Origin: Candidatus Brocadiaceae bacterium
Lineage (GTDB): Bacteria > Planctomycetota > Brocadiia > SM23-32
Assembly: GCA_003551785.1 (NCBI GenBank)
Contig: PUNP01000920.1
Coordinates: forward strand, 1-14,892
Reading direction: 5' to 3'
Length of the DNA stretch: 14,892 nt
Below the pieces are notes generated by a model. The model did not search any database and was not told where the DNA came from. It saw only the letters and a list, made by a program, of their open reading frames with translations. How positions within the stretch are numbered: the stretch's first letter is position 1; the number at the start of each line of letters is the position of its first letter. The position numbers and the translations under genes were made by a program. Positions 14,537 to 14,892 of this stretch are shown here, piece after piece.

Positions 14537-14892
14537 TTACATTGCCAGTCCACCATCAACGCTCAGCACCTGACCTGTCATGTAATCTGAAAGATCAGAA
14601 GCTAAAAATAAGACGGCATTAGCGACATCTTCAGGCTCACCGAGCCTTGTTGCAGGGATATTTTGCATCAGCGCCTTTTTGGCATCCTCCGGCAATTCTT
14701 CGGTCATTCGGGTGCGAATATAACCTGGCGCAACGGCATTTACTCTTACCCCGCGTTTAGCCATTTCTCTCGCTGCGGATTTTGTAATGCCCAGAACACC
14801 GGCTTTACTCGCTGAGTAATTTATTTGCCCGGGATTCCCCAGTAAGCCAACAACGCTTGATATGTTAACTATGCTGCCGCTGCGCTGTTTCA
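14537..14892 (-). CDS. fabG: 3-oxoacyl-ACP reductase FabG, 5' part outside the window
   Basis: The C-terminal 118 or so residues of a short-chain dehydrogenase/reductase that reduces 3-oxoacyl-ACP with NADPH. The frame runs uninterrupted to the window edge, where it reads KQRSGSIVNISSVVGLLGNP. This contains the catalytic Ser in SSVVG. YSASK supplies Tyr and Lys, and NAVAPGYIRTRMT and the C-terminal TGQVLSVDGGLAM are FabG hallmarks. An internal ATG at 14764 is not the start. The NADPH-binding Rossmann glycine motif must lie beyond 14892. Linkage to acpP and fabF supports FabG over other SDR enzymes. Confidence 0.93.
   Translation of the reverse strand, partial: KQRSGSIVNISSVVGLLGNPGQINYSASKAGVLGITKSAAREMAKRGVRVNAVAPGYIRTRMTEELPEDAKKALMQNIPATRLGEPEDVANAVLFLASDLSDYMTGQVLSVDGGLAM

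Overview
The window comes from a Gram-negative bacterium of moderate GC. It encodes a TolC-type outer-membrane lipoprotein and an RND pump, which need an outer membrane, plus a type II fatty-acid synthase cluster. Intergenic DNA carries short palindromic repeats and a MITE-like element. I associate repeats of this style with uncultured, environmental, Planctomycetes-like lineages, but this is an impression from memory. The sequence alone does not fix the phylum.

The left half is on the plus strand. Repeat-rich DNA (1-388) is followed by a TetR-family regulator with a near-consensus promoter and an inverted-repeat operator. Next comes a complete tripartite efflux system: TolC-like outer-membrane lipoprotein, periplasmic adaptor and 1035-residue RND permease. 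A second promoter with its own palindrome lies just upstream of the outer-membrane gene. An array of three small-loop hairpins separates the adaptor from the permease. The permease has Asn-Asn in TM4 where drug/proton antiporters normally have Asp-Asp.

The right half is on the minus strand, convergent with the efflux operon. In transcription order it holds fabG (cut by the window end), acpP, fabF, tRNA-Gly(GCC), hisA, an EF-G-like translational GTPase, an overlooked 59-residue single-span membrane protein, a COG2426-type small multidrug-export family protein, and a DacB/PBP4-type D-Ala-D-Ala carboxypeptidase. fabG-acpP-fabF supply acyl-carrier protein and two enzymes of fatty-acid elongation. 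hisA is an orphan histidine gene downstream of a tRNA gene with a perfect-consensus promoter. The small membrane protein and the COG2426 protein overlap by 4 nt and look translationally coupled.

No prophage, CRISPR array, insertion sequence or obvious new multigene system is visible. The most interesting points are the altered proton-relay residues of the RND pump, the 144-bp MITE-like element, the 21-bp palindrome at the EF-G promoter, the unannotated small gene, a start-less zinc-ribbon-like reading frame, and the structured acpP leader.
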